DNA of 64,000 nt from NCBI RefSeq assembly GCF_900188455.1, contig NZ_FZOL01000018.1, positions 1 through 64,000 on the forward strand. The letters are read 5' to 3'. Each line of letters opens with the position of its first letter. The stretch's first letter is position 1. Under the pieces are notes generated by a model. The model was not told the origin of the DNA. It saw nothing but the letters and a program-made list of their open reading frames with translations, and searched no databases. A program made the position numbers and the translations under genes. Shown here one piece after another: positions 16,909 to 28,457 of the stretch. The DNA is from Pseudomonas japonica (GTDB lineage: Bacteria; Pseudomonadota; Gammaproteobacteria; Pseudomonadales; Pseudomonadaceae).

Positions 16909-17077
16909 GTAGGGACAGAAAAAAGGGGCTACATTATGACGCCGAGCCGCGCTTCGAGCAATGAGCGCCTGTCGTCACCGTCCCTCCACGCCAATTTGCC
17001 CGGCACAAGCCTTACGGCACGGGCCTTCGCCCGGTACAATCGGTGTCTTTGTCGCAACGCTTGGAGCTCGACCTCCC

Positions 17078-20000
17078 GTGCCTGTTCTGCGTCTACCGCA
17101 CCTGCCGGCCATCGCCGGCAAACAAACCTGGGGCAACCTGCCCGGCGCCGCCCTGAGCCTGGCCATCGCCGAGGCCGCCAGCGCCGCCAAACGCTTCACC
17201 CTGCTGCTCACCGCCGACAGCCAGAGCGCCGACCGGCTGGAGCAGGAGCTGCGCTTCTTCGCGCCGGAGCTGGCGGTACTGCCCTTCCCCGACTGGGAAA
17301 CCCTGCCCTACGACCTGTTCTCGCCGCACCAGGACATCATCTCGCAGCGCATCGCCAGCCTCTACCGCCTGCCGGAGCTGGACCACGGCATCCTCGTCGT
17401 GCCGGTCACCACCGCCCTGCACCGCCTGGCGCCGACCAGTTTCCTGCTCGGCAGCAGCCTGGTCCTCGATGTCGGCCAGAAACTCGATGTCGAACAGATG
17501 CGCGCGCGCCTGGAAGCCAGCGGCTACCGCTGCGTCGACACTGTCTACGAACACGGCGAGTTCGCCGTGCGCGGCGCCCTGATCGACCTGTTCCCCATGG
17601 GCAGCAAGCTGCCCTACCGCATCGACCTGTTCGACGACGAGATCGAGACGCTGCGCACCTTCGACCCGGAAACCCAGCGCTCGATCGACAAGGTCGACTC
17701 GGTGCGCCTGCTGCCGGCACGGGAATTCCCCCTGCAGAAGGAGGCGGTGACCCGCTTCAAGGCGCGTTTCCGCGAGCGTTTCGACGTGGACTTCCGCCGC
17801 AGCCCGATCTTCCAGGACCTCACCAGCGGCATCATCCCCGCCGGCATCGAGTACTACCTGCCGCTGTTCTTCGAAGAAACCTCGACCCTGTTCGACTACC
17901 TGCCGCAGGACACCCAGGTGTTCTCCCTGCCGGGCGTGGAGCAGGCCGCCGAGCATTTCTGGAACGACGTGCGCGGGCGCTACGAAGAACGCCGCATCGA
18001 TCCGAACCGGCCACTGCTGCCGCCGGCCGAGCTGTTCCTGCCGGTGGAGGACTGCTTCGCCAGGCTCAAGGGCTGGCCGCGGATCGTGGTCAGCACCGAT
18101 GACCTCGACGCAGGCGTCGGCCGCGAGCGCTTCCCGGCGCAAAAATTGCCGAACCTGGCGATCGAGGCCAAGGCCAGCCAGCCGCTGGCGGCGCTCGCCG
18201 AGTTCCTCGACCAGTTCCCCGGCCGTGTACTGTTCACCGCCGAATCGGCGGGCCGCCGCGAAGTCCTCCTGGAGCTGCTCGAACGCCTGAAGCTGCGCCC
18301 GCAGACGGTGGAGAGCTGGCTCGACTTCGTCACCGGCAAGGAGCGCCTGGCGATCACCATCGCACCGCTCGATGACGGCCTGGTGCTGGAAGACCCGGCC
18401 CTGGCCCTGGTCGCCGAAAGCCCGCTGTTCGGCCAGCGCGTGATGCAGCGCCGACGCCGGGAGAAACGCAGCGACGCCAGCAACGACGCGGTCATCAAGA
18501 ACCTCACCGAACTGCGCGAAGGCGCTCCGGTGGTGCATATCGACCACGGTGTCGGCCGCTACCTGGGCCTGGCGACCCTGGAAATCGACAACCAGGCCGC
18601 CGAATTCCTCACCCTCGAATACGCCGAGGGCGCCAAGCTCTACGTGCCGGTGGCCAACCTGCACCTGATCGCCCGCTACACCGGCAGCGACGACGCCCTC
18701 GCCCCGCTGCACCGGCTCGGCTCCGAGGCCTGGCAGAAGGCCAAGCGCAAGGCCGCCGAGCAGGTCCGCGACGTCGCCGCCGAACTCCTCGACATCTATG
18801 CGCGCCGTGCCGCGCGCAAGGGCTACGCCTTCGCCGACCCGGCCAGCGACTATGCCGCCTTCAGCGCCGGCTTCCCCTTCGAGGAAACCCCGGACCAGCA
18901 GGCCGCCATCGAGGCGGTGCGCGAGGACATGCTGGCGGCCAAGCCGATGGATCGCCTGGTCTGCGGCGACGTCGGCTTCGGCAAGACCGAAGTGGCCATG
19001 CGCGCGGCCTTCATCGCCGTGCACAGCGGCCGCCAGGTGGCGATCCTGGTGCCCACCACCCTGCTTGCCCAGCAGCACTACAACAGCTTCCGCGACCGCT
19101 TCGCCGACTGGCCGGTGAGCGTGGAAGTGATGAGCCGTTTCAAGTCGGCCAAGGAAGTCGGCACGGCCATGGCCGAGCTGAGCGAAGGCAAGATCGACAT
19201 CGTCATCGGCACCCACAAGCTGTTGCAGGACGACGTCAAGTTCAAGGACCTGGGCCTGGTCATCATCGACGAGGAACACCGTTTCGGCGTGCGCCAGAAG
19301 GAGCAGTTGAAGGCGCTGCGCAGCGAAGTGGACATCCTCACCCTGACCGCCACGCCGATCCCGCGCACCCTGAACATGGCGGTGTCGGGCATGCGCGACC
19401 TGTCGATCATCGCCACCCCGCCGGCGCGGCGCCTGTCGGTGCGCACCTTCGTCATGGAGCAGAACAAGAGCACGATCAAGGAGGCGCTGCTGCGCGAGCT
19501 GCTGCGCGGCGGCCAGGTCTACTACCTGCACAACGATGTGAAAAGCATCGAGAAGTGCGCCAGCGACCTCGCCGAACTGGTACCCGAAGCGCGCATCGGC
19601 ATCGGCCACGGGCAGATGCGCGAACGCGAACTCGAACAGGTGATGAGCGACTTCTACCACAAGCGCTTCAACGTGCTGATCGCCTCGACCATCATCGAGA
19701 CCGGCATCGACGTGCCGAGCGCCAACACCATCATCATCGAGCGCGCCGACAAGTTCGGCCTGGCCCAGTTGCACCAGTTGCGCGGCCGGGTCGGACGCAG
19801 CCACCACCAGGCCTACGCCTACCTGCTGACACCGCCGCGGCAGCAGATCACCGCCGACGCGGAAAAACGCCTGGAAGCCATCGCCAACACCCAGGACCTC
19901 GGCGCCGGCTTCGTCCTCGCCACCAACGACCTGGAAATCCGCGGCGCCGGCGAACTGCTCGGCGAAGGCCAGAGCGGGCAGATCCAGGCAGTGGGCTTCA

Positions 20001-20527
20001 CCCTGTACATGGAAATGCTCGAGCGCGCGGTCAAGGCCATTCGCAAGGGCACCCAGCCGAACCTCGACCAGCCGCTGGGCGGCGGCCCGGAAATCAACCT
20101 GCGCCTGCCGGCACTGATCCCCGAGGACTACCTGCCCGACGTGCATGCCCGCCTGATCCTGTACAAACGCATCGCCTCGGCGCTCGACGAAGACGGGCTG
20201 AACGACCTGCAGGTCGAGATGATCGACCGCTTCGGCCTGCTGCCCGAGCCGACCAAGAACCTGATCCGCCTGACCCTGCTCAAGCTGCAGGCGGAGAAGC
20301 TCGGAATCAAGAAGGTCGACGCCGGCCCGCAAGGCGGCAAGATCGAATTCGAAAGCGAGACCCCGGTGGACCCGCTGGTCCTCATCAAGCTGATCCAGGG
20401 CCAGCCCAAGCGCTACAAGTTCGAAGGCGCGACGCAATTCAGGTTCATGGTGCCCATGGAGCGCGCCGATGAACGTTTCTCGACACTGGAAGCGCTGCTC
20501 GAGCGCCTTACACCGCAAACCGCTTAA
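17078..20527 (+). CDS. mfd: Mfd transcription-repair coupling factor
   Basis: A 1149-residue SF2 translocase that dislodges stalled RNA polymerase and recruits UvrA. N-terminal UvrB-homology region at ~1-350; CarD-like RNAP-interaction domain around GAPVVHIDHGVGRYLGL (~485-500); RecG-like motor with Walker A CGDVGFGKTEVAMRAAF, DEEHRFG, TLTATPIPRTL, ASTIIETGID and QLRGRVGRS; the C-terminal TRCF domain is complete. The start is GTG at 17078 (VPVLRLPHLPAIAGKQTWGNLPG), which matches family N termini; a GGAG lies 11 bases upstream. The next gene, csiV, starts 9 bp after the stop. Confidence 0.96.
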   Translation: MPVLRLPHLPAIAGKQTWGNLPGAALSLAIAEAASAAKRFTLLLTADSQSADRLEQELRFFAPELAVLPFPDWETLPYDLFSPHQDIISQRIASLYRLPELDHGILVVPVTTALHRLAPTSFLLGSSLVLDVGQKLDVEQMRARLEASGYRCVDTVYEHGEFAVRGALIDLFPMGSKLPYRIDLFDDEIETLRTFDPETQRSIDKVDSVRLLPAREFPLQKEAVTRFKARFRERFDVDFRRSPIFQDLTSGIIPAGIEYYLPLFFEETSTLFDYLPQDTQVFSLPGVEQAAEHFWNDVRGRYEERRIDPNRPLLPPAELFLPVEDCFARLKGWPRIVVSTDDLDAGVGRERFPAQKLPNLAIEAKASQPLAALAEFLDQFPGRVLFTAESAGRREVLLELLERLKLRPQTVESWLDFVTGKERLAITIAPLDDGLVLEDPALALVAESPLFGQRVMQRRRREKRSDASNDAVIKNLTELREGAPVVHIDHGVGRYLGLATLEIDNQAAEFLTLEYAEGAKLYVPVANLHLIARYTGSDDALAPLHRLGSEAWQKAKRKAAEQVRDVAAELLDIYARRAARKGYAFADPASDYAAFSAGFPFEETPDQQAAIEAVREDMLAAKPMDRLVCGDVGFGKTEVAMRAAFIAVHSGRQVAILVPTTLLAQQHYNSFRDRFADWPVSVEVMSRFKSAKEVGTAMAELSEGKIDIVIGTHKLLQDDVKFKDLGLVIIDEEHRFGVRQKEQLKALRSEVDILTLTATPIPRTLNMAVSGMRDLSIIATPPARRLSVRTFVMEQNKSTIKEALLRELLRGGQVYYLHNDVKSIEKCASDLAELVPEARIGIGHGQMRERELEQVMSDFYHKRFNVLIASTIIETGIDVPSANTIIIERADKFGLAQLHQLRGRVGRSHHQAYAYLLTPPRQQITADAEKRLEAIANTQDLGAGFVLATNDLEIRGAGELLGEGQSGQIQAVGFTLYMEMLERAVKAIRKGTQPNLDQPLGGGPEINLRLPALIPEDYLPDVHARLILYKRIASALDEDGLNDLQVEMIDRFGLLPEPTKNLIRLTLLKLQAEKLGIKKVDAGPQGGKIEFESETPVDPLVLIKLIQGQPKRYKFEGATQFRFMVPMERADERFSTLEALLERLTPQTA

Positions 20528-20536
20528 GGAAGACCC

Positions 20537-21109
20537 ATGCGTGCCATTCGCAACCTGACCCTGCTGCTGGCGCTGATCGCCCCGGCCGCTTTCGCCGACA
20601 CCCAGTACCTGGTGGAAATGATCCTGGTACGGCAGAACACCGTACCGGCCATCACCAGCCAGTTCGCCCCGGAAGACTGGAGCGGCGGCGGCGCGCCGAT
20701 CGCCGAGTACGACGTGCGCCAGCCGATCCTCGACGACGAAGTCGAGCGTCTGTCCGCCGACAGCCAGTACACCGTGCTGCTGCGCAAGGCCTGGCAGCAG
20801 AATGTCGGCAGCGAAGCCTCCAGGGTCGTCTTCAGCGATGGCCAGGAGCAGTTCGGCCACTTCCCCATCGAAGGCAACCTGAGCCTGAAAGAGGGGCGTT
20901 TCCTCGATGTCGAGGCCAACCTGTGGGTCAACCAGTTCGACGGCAATGGCGCGGTGATGCAGAGCGAGCAGTTCCGCCAGGGCAACAGCAATGTGAAGAA
21001 TGCCGAGCTGACCTTTCTGGATGGCGGACATCTGGCCCTGCTGCTGAAGATTCGCAAGGCGGGGGCGCCGGCGAGTGCAGCGCCTGATCCTGCATTGATG
21101 GAGCAGTAG
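20537..21109 (+). CDS. csiV: CsiV-family periplasmic protein
   Basis: A 190-residue exported protein with a clear signal peptide (residues 1-20, ending AFA). The mature part begins DTQYLVEMILVRQ, typical of CsiV proteins, and contains LLRKAWQQ and EGRFLDVEANLWVNQF. In Vibrio CsiV binds peptidoglycan and activates the LpoA-PBP1A synthase; the same role is inferred. It follows mfd by nine bases in an arrangement conserved across pseudomonads, and is followed by the helicase gene after three bases, so the three may be one transcript. Confidence 0.75.
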   Translation: MRAIRNLTLLLALIAPAAFADTQYLVEMILVRQNTVPAITSQFAPEDWSGGGAPIAEYDVRQPILDDEVERLSADSQYTVLLRKAWQQNVGSEASRVVFSDGQEQFGHFPIEGNLSLKEGRFLDVEANLWVNQFDGNGAVMQSEQFRQGNSNVKNAELTFLDGGHLALLLKIRKAGAPASAAPDPALMEQ

Positions 21110-21112
21110 CGG

Positions 21113-24442
<3,330 letters not shown>

Positions 24443-24453
24443 GTCGAGTCGCC

Positions 24454-24488
24454 CTCAATGGCCTCATCGCTGCGATGAGGCCATTGAG
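24454..24488. terminator. 16-bp perfect hairpin between helicase gene and nagZ
   Basis: The arms CTCAATGGCCTCATCG and its exact complement are separated by only three bases (CTG), centred in the 55-bp convergent spacer. There is no T run on either strand, so it may act as an RNA processing/3' end hairpin rather than a classical intrinsic terminator. Confidence 0.55.
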
Positions 24489-24497
24489 GCCAGCCAA

Positions 24498-25508
24498 TCA
24501 ATCCACCAGTTGCGCCTGCTTCAACGCGCCCAGTGCCTCCAGCCAGCGCGGCTGCTCACGATAATCGGTACGTGCGAAGCCGCGGCCACGCATCGCCGCA
24601 ATCCTCGGCGAAGGCGCCACCTTCAAGCGCTGCGCCGCGCTCAGGGCCAGCTCCGCCGCCGCCCGGTCGTTGCACACCAGCCCCATATCGCAGCCCGCGC
24701 TCAGTGCCGCCTCGATACGACTGGCCGCGTCACCGACCACATGGGCGCCGGCCATGGACAGGTCATCGCTGAAGATCACCCCGGAGAAGCCCAGCTCACC
24801 GCGCAGGATGTCCTGCAGCCAGCGCCGCGAGAAACCCGCCGGCTGATCGTCGACCTGGGGATAGATGACGTGCGCCGGCATCACCGCGGCCAGTTGACCG
24901 CTCAAACGCGTGAACGGCACCAGGTCGGCAGCGCGAATCTGTTCGAGACTGCGCTCATCGGTGGGAATGGCCACATGGGAATCGGCCTCGGCCCAGCCAT
25001 GCCCCGGGAAATGCTTGCCGCACGCCGCCATGCCAGCCGCGTTCATGCCGCGGATGAAGGCCCCGGCCAACGCCGTGGCGCGCTGCGGGTCGCCTTCGAA
25101 GGCGCGACTGCCGACCACCGCGCTGCGCTGGTGATCGAGGTCAAGCACCGGAGCGAAACTCAGGTCCAGGCCCACCGCAAGCACTTCGCTCGCCATCAGC
25201 CAGCCGCACTGCTCGGCAAGGTACTCGGCATTCTCGTTGTCGGCGATGGCGCGCATCGCCGGCAGACGCACGAAACCCTGGCGCAGACGCTGCACGCGCC
25301 CGCCTTCCTGGTCGACGGCGAGAATCAGATCCGGGCGAATGGCCCGGATCGACGCGGTCAGCTCGCGCACCTGGCGCGGGCTCTCGATATTGCGGGCAAA
25401 GATGATCAGGCCGGCCACTTCGGGCTGGCGCAGGAGATGACGGTCTTCGGCGGTCAGCCAGGTACCGACGATATCCACCATCAGGGAGCCTTGCAGGCTG
25501 GAGCTCAT
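24498..25508 (-). CDS. nagZ: NagZ beta-N-acetylglucosaminidase
   Basis: A 336-residue GH3 enzyme that cleaves GlcNAc from anhydro-muropeptides in the cytoplasm during peptidoglycan recycling; its products feed AmpR-dependent beta-lactamase control. Signatures: AVDQEGGRVQRLR, CGKHFPGHGWAEADSH (substrate-binding/acid-base Asp-His loop) and VIFSDDLSMAGA with the catalytic Asp. The ATG at 25508 has GAAGGA six bases upstream; it gives the usual length. The L,D-transpeptidase gene ends 10 bp upstream, so both are likely one operon. Confidence 0.95.
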   Translation of the reverse strand: MSSSLQGSLMVDIVGTWLTAEDRHLLRQPEVAGLIIFARNIESPRQVRELTASIRAIRPDLILAVDQEGGRVQRLRQGFVRLPAMRAIADNENAEYLAEQCGWLMASEVLAVGLDLSFAPVLDLDHQRSAVVGSRAFEGDPQRATALAGAFIRGMNAAGMAACGKHFPGHGWAEADSHVAIPTDERSLEQIRAADLVPFTRLSGQLAAVMPAHVIYPQVDDQPAGFSRRWLQDILRGELGFSGVIFSDDLSMAGAHVVGDAASRIEAALSAGCDMGLVCNDRAAAELALSAAQRLKVAPSPRIAAMRGRGFARTDYREQPRWLEALGALKQAQLVD

Positions 25509-25518
25509 AAATGATCCT

Positions 25519-26043
25519 TCAGTTGAGGGGGGCACCGGCCCACTGTGGACAAGCCGCCTCTTCGATACGTACCGGGCAATGGGGCGGTACCTGGTCGAAC
25601 AGCCCCGGAAGATCGGCATTGCGCAGGCGGATGCAGCCATGGGACAACGGCACGCCCATGGGTTCGCTATCCGGCGTGCCGTGCAGATAGATATAGCGAC
25701 GGAAGGTATCTACCCGTCCCAGGCGATTGCGCCCGGGCTCACAACCACTGAGCCAGAGGATACGGGTGAGGATCCAGTCGCGACCGGGGAATTGTTCGTG
25801 CAGCTCGGGCGTCCAGGTTTCGCCTGTCCAACGCCTGCCACGCAGAACCGCGCCCACGGGCAGGCCTGCGCCGAGCTTCGCGCGCACCTGATGCAGACCG
25901 CGCGGCGTGCAGCCGGAGCCGTTGCGTTCACCTGGACCATTGAGCGCCGTGGAAACCGGCAGACGCACGACCAGACGACCCTGGGAAAACCCGTAGAGGC
26001 ATTGATCGGCAAGGGAAATGTGCAGCAGATCGAGAGTAGACAT
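25519..26043 (-). CDS. YkuD-type L,D-transpeptidase without signal peptide
   Basis: A 174-residue protein almost entirely made of a YkuD catalytic domain. The active site is HGTPDSEPMGVPLSHGCIRL, with His121, His135 and nucleophile Cys137; Arg139 completes the SHGCIR motif. The N terminus (MSTLDLLHISLADQCLYGF) is the first beta strand of the domain, so no signal or membrane anchor is present. YkuD enzymes cross-link or modify peptidoglycan in the periplasm; a copy without an export signal next to cytoplasmic NagZ suggests work on recycled muropeptides, or an undetected export route. It is upstream of nagZ, with a 10-bp gap. The psrA stop lies 45 bp upstream on the same strand. Confidence 0.85.
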   Translation of the reverse strand: MSTLDLLHISLADQCLYGFSQGRLVVRLPVSTALNGPGERNGSGCTPRGLHQVRAKLGAGLPVGAVLRGRRWTGETWTPELHEQFPGRDWILTRILWLSGCEPGRNRLGRVDTFRRYIYLHGTPDSEPMGVPLSHGCIRLRNADLPGLFDQVPPHCPVRIEEAACPQWAGAPLN

Positions 26044-26088
26044 GGGGCGCTAGCTTAGCCGAAGCCAGGCGCCGCGCCCAGTCGACAA

Positions 26089-26802
26089 TCAGGCCTTGGC
26101 CGGCACCGGCGTGCTGCTCGACTTGCTCCGCGGACGCAACTGCGCGGCCGCCATCGCTTCATCGGTGACACCGCTGTCGGCACGCATGCCCGCGGCAAGG
26201 AACGGCACCATCAGGCGCATCACCTGCTCGATCGAGGTATTGATGCCGAAATCAGTCTCGGCGATCGCCCGCAGCGCCTTGATCCCGGACATGCTGAACG
26301 CCGCGGCGCCGAGCATGAAGTGCACGCGCCAGAACAGCTCGATGGGTGGAATGCGCGGCGCGGCGTCGTTGACCAGCAGCATGTAGCGACGGAACACCTT
26401 GCCGTACATATCTTCCAGATAACGCCGCAGATGCCCCTGGCTCTGGCTGAAGGCCAGGCCCAGCAGACGCATGAAGATGGACAGGTCGTTACCACTGCGC
26501 GGCTGTACCACCAGAGCCTGTTCGACCAGCATATCGAGGAGTTCCTCGAGGTTCGGTTTGTGCTCCGGGCGCGCCTGGCGGCGGTCCAGCTCACGCTCGA
26601 GACTCTGGCAGAACGGCCCGAGGAAGCGCGAGAAAACTGCCTGGATCAGCGCTTTCTTCGAACCGAAGTGATAATTGACGGCTGCCAGGTTGACCCCAGC
26701 CTTGCTGGTGATCAGCCGCAGCGAGGTTTCCGCGAAACCTTTTTCCGCGAACAGCTGCTCGGCAGCATCGAGGATGCGTTCGACGGTTTCCGATTGGGCC
26801 AT
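26089..26802 (-). CDS. psrA: PsrA, TetR-family regulator of rpoS and beta-oxidation
   Basis: A 237-residue TetR regulator. The DNA-binding helix-turn-helix is at ~10-55 (ILDAAEQLFAEKGFAETSLRLITSKAGVNLAAVNYHFGSKKAL pattern). The ligand domain follows. PsrA of pseudomonads senses long-chain fatty acids, represses fadBA5 and itself, and activates rpoS. The ATG at 26802 (AQSETVERILDAAE) is preferred over one six codons upstream; AGGT precedes it. Tandem PsrA-type boxes sit 16-42 bp upstream. It is divergent from lexA, as in P. aeruginosa and P. putida; fadBA is 7 kb away in this window. Confidence 0.93.
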   Translation of the reverse strand: MAQSETVERILDAAEQLFAEKGFAETSLRLITSKAGVNLAAVNYHFGSKKALIQAVFSRFLGPFCQSLERELDRRQARPEHKPNLEELLDMLVEQALVVQPRSGNDLSIFMRLLGLAFSQSQGHLRRYLEDMYGKVFRRYMLLVNDAAPRIPPIELFWRVHFMLGAAAFSMSGIKALRAIAETDFGINTSIEQVMRLMVPFLAAGMRADSGVTDEAMAAAQLRPRSKSSSTPVPAKA

Positions 26803-26817
26803 GAGTAACCTACCTGA

Positions 26818-26844
26818 CAAACAGTTGTTTGAAACATACGTTTC
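26818..26844 (-). promoter_or_regulatory. Two overlapping PsrA boxes (autoregulation)
   Basis: CAAAC-AGTT-GTTTG (26818-26831) and GAAAC-ATAC-GTTTC (26831-26844) share one base. Both fit the PsrA motif (G/C)AAAC-N2-4-GTTT(G/C). They lie directly upstream of the psrA start, consistent with known psrA autorepression. Confidence 0.8.
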
Positions 26845-26883
26845 ATCCTCATGACTGTCAAGTCAGGGCTGCTATTAGATCAC

Positions 26884-26962
26884 AGCTGCAAGCTCCAGGC
26901 TGCAGGCGACAAGGCACAGCGCGGTGCTTTTTCATGCCGCCTGGAGCTTGAGGCTTGCAGCT
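26884..26962. repeat. Imperfect inverted repeat between psrA and lexA
   Basis: AGCTGCAAG...CAGGC on the left and GCCTGGAG...CTTGCAGCT on the right form an imperfect inverted pair around a small GCAC/GTGC hairpin with a T run (26914-26931). GCTGCAAGCT-type repeats are common in Pseudomonas intergenic DNA. Confidence 0.45.
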
Positions 26963-26971
26963 CGCCATGCA

Positions 26972-26987
26972 CTGTATATAATCCCAG
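26972..26987 (+). promoter_or_regulatory. LexA (SOS) box 1 upstream of lexA
   Basis: CTG-TATATAATCC-CAG matches the SOS consensus CTG-N10-CAG. It is 30 bp upstream of the lexA ATG and overlaps a likely -10 (TATAAT). Confidence 0.9.
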
Positions 26988-26990
26988 TCA

Positions 26991-27006
26991 CTGTATAAAA
27001 AGACAG
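26991..27006 (+). promoter_or_regulatory. LexA (SOS) box 2 upstream of lexA
   Basis: CTG-TATAAAAAGA-CAG is a second SOS box, three bases after the first and ending 10 bp before the lexA start. Paired boxes give cooperative autorepression. Confidence 0.9.
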
Positions 27007-27016
27007 AGCCATCGAC

Positions 27017-27628
27017 ATGCTAAAACTGACGCCACGCCAAGCTGAGATTCTGGCTTTTATCAAGCGCTGCCTGGAAGCCAACGGCTTCCCCCCGACCCGG
27101 GCCGAGATCGCCCAGGAGCTGGGCTTCAAGTCCCCCAACGCCGCCGAGGAACACCTCAAGGCGCTGGCGCGCAAGGGCGCGATCGAGATGACTCCAGGCG
27201 CCTCCCGCGGCATTCGCATTCCCGGCTTCGAAGCCAAGGCCCAGGATGAAAACTCGCTGCCGATCATCGGCCGTGTCGCCGCCGGCGCACCGATTCTCGC
27301 CGAGCAGCACATCGAGGAATCCTGTGCCATCAACCCGACCTTCTTCCACCCCCCTGCCGACTATCTGTTGCGCGTGCATGGCATGAGCATGAAGGACGTC
27401 GGCATCTTCGACGGTGATCTGCTGGCCGTACACACCTGCCGCGAGGCGCGCAATGGTCAGATCGTCGTAGCCCGACTGGGTGACGAAGTGACGGTCAAGC
27501 GCTTCAAACGTGAAGGCAGCAAGGTCTGGCTGATTGCGGAAAACCCCGAATTCGCACCCATCGAGGTCAACCTGAAAGAACAGGATCTGGTGATCGAGGG
27601 TTTGAGCGTCGGCGTCATTCGCCGGTAA
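27017..27628 (+). CDS. lexA: LexA repressor
   Basis: A 203-residue SOS repressor/autoprotease. The winged-helix domain is at 1-65 (TPRQAEILAFIKRCL, TRAEIAQELGFKSPNAAEEHLKAL). The cleavage site is Ala89-Gly90 (RVAAGAPI). Catalytic Ser124 (GMSMKDVGI) and Lys161 (VTVKRFKRE) form the dyad. Two SOS boxes precede it. sulA starts 13 bp downstream in the same operon, the usual Pseudomonas arrangement. Confidence 0.97.
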   Translation: MLKLTPRQAEILAFIKRCLEANGFPPTRAEIAQELGFKSPNAAEEHLKALARKGAIEMTPGASRGIRIPGFEAKAQDENSLPIIGRVAAGAPILAEQHIEESCAINPTFFHPPADYLLRVHGMSMKDVGIFDGDLLAVHTCREARNGQIVVARLGDEVTVKRFKREGSKVWLIAENPEFAPIEVNLKEQDLVIEGLSVGVIRR

Positions 27629-27641
27629 ACCAGGAGGCGTC

Positions 27642-28115
27642 ATGCAGTATTCCCACGCACCACAGCAAGCACAGTTACCCCTGTTCGAGGCTTTTCTGGC
27701 CCAGCCGGTTCTGCCCAAGCTGAAAGCCGAAAAGCCCGCGCGCACCGGCAATGAACCGCAGGTGTTCAGCGAATTGTCTTTCCGTGGTGCCCTGGAGCAC
27801 TGCCACAACCTGCTGGCGCCAGTCCTGCGCGAACTCAGCGAAGAAGAAGACGCTCGCTGGCTGACCCTGATCGCACCACCAGGAACCCTGACCCAGGCCT
27901 GGCTGCGCGACGCCGGCCTCAACCGCGAACGCATCCTGATCCTGCAACCGCGAGGCAATCAGAGCGCCCTGCAACTGGCTTGCGAGGCCCTGCGCCTGGG
28001 CCGCAGCCATACGGTGGTGAGCTGGTTGAGTCCGGTCAGCAACACCGCGCGGCAGCAACTGACCCGTGCCGCAAGCGCCGGAAGCGCGCAGAGCCTGAAT
28101 ATTCGTCTGGGCTGA
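27642..28115 (+). CDS. sulA: SulA-type SOS cell-division inhibitor
   Basis: A 157-residue SulA homologue that blocks FtsZ polymerisation after DNA damage. It contains FSELSFRGALEHCHNLLAPVLRELSEEEDARWLTLIAPPG and the RecA-like segment ILILQPRGNQSALQLACEALRLGRSHTVVSWL typical of SulA/ImuA folds. GGAGG lies six bases before the ATG. It lies 13 bp after lexA and is covered by the same LexA boxes, so it is SOS induced. Two stem-loops follow. Confidence 0.92.
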   Translation: MQYSHAPQQAQLPLFEAFLAQPVLPKLKAEKPARTGNEPQVFSELSFRGALEHCHNLLAPVLRELSEEEDARWLTLIAPPGTLTQAWLRDAGLNRERILILQPRGNQSALQLACEALRLGRSHTVVSWLSPVSNTARQQLTRAASAGSAQSLNIRLG

Positions 28116-28126
28116 TACCGCATAAC

Positions 28127-28158
28127 GCCGGAAATCCGGCTTCCTCATTGCGAGGAAG
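28127..28158. terminator. Tandem stem-loops after lexA-sulA
   Basis: GCCGG/CCGGC (28127-28140) is followed at once by CTTCCTC/GAGGAAG (28140-28158). They separate sulA from the converging 78-residue gene. T runs are weak. Confidence 0.5.
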
Positions 28159-28169
28159 CCCGGCTGCTA

Positions 28170-28406
28170 TCAATGCAGTACGCGTGGTCCTTCGTCTTCC
28201 CGCTCGATCTCGCCTTCCACCAGGCGACCCGCCATCTGTACACCAACGCTGAGCATGGCCTTGGCGACTTCGACGTGCTGACCCTGCAGGAACGCCTTGG
28301 CGTCTTCGGAGAAGTTCAGGGTCACCAGGGAACCCTCGTCCTCGGCACGGCGCAGCTCGATGCGACCGTCTGGCAATTCGACAATTTCTAGAAAGGACGT
28401 GGGCAT
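28170..28406 (-). CDS. Conserved 78-residue protein of unknown function
   Basis: A small acidic cytoplasmic protein beginning MPTSFLEIVELPDGRIELRRAEDEGSLVTLNFSEDAKAFL and ending in an Arg/Glu-rich tail. No known motif. Its beta-rich first half and position between sulA and the DUF6586 gene are, as I recall, conserved in pseudomonads (PA3009-like). The start ATG at 28406 has GGAGAA upstream (in CCTGGAGAACAATCC), which supports translation. It probably shares a transcript with the next upstream gene. Confidence 0.7.
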   Translation of the reverse strand: MPTSFLEIVELPDGRIELRRAEDEGSLVTLNFSEDAKAFLQGQHVEVAKAMLSVGVQMAGRLVEGEIEREDEGPRVLH

Positions 28407-28457
28407 ATCAGGATTGTTCTCCAGGAAAGGCCGGCATTGTAACAGCGCAGGTCATGA

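Noticed and set aside
16654..16926. A longer mfd start at 16961 or an alternative gene in the gap-mfd divergent spacer
   Set aside because: The extra 39 codons have no family similarity; the GTG at 17078 gives the expected Mfd N terminus.
24498..24640. att-like or prophage boundary at the helicase-nagZ joint
   Set aside because: Only a perfect hairpin is present; there are no direct repeats, integrase or tRNA target at this place.
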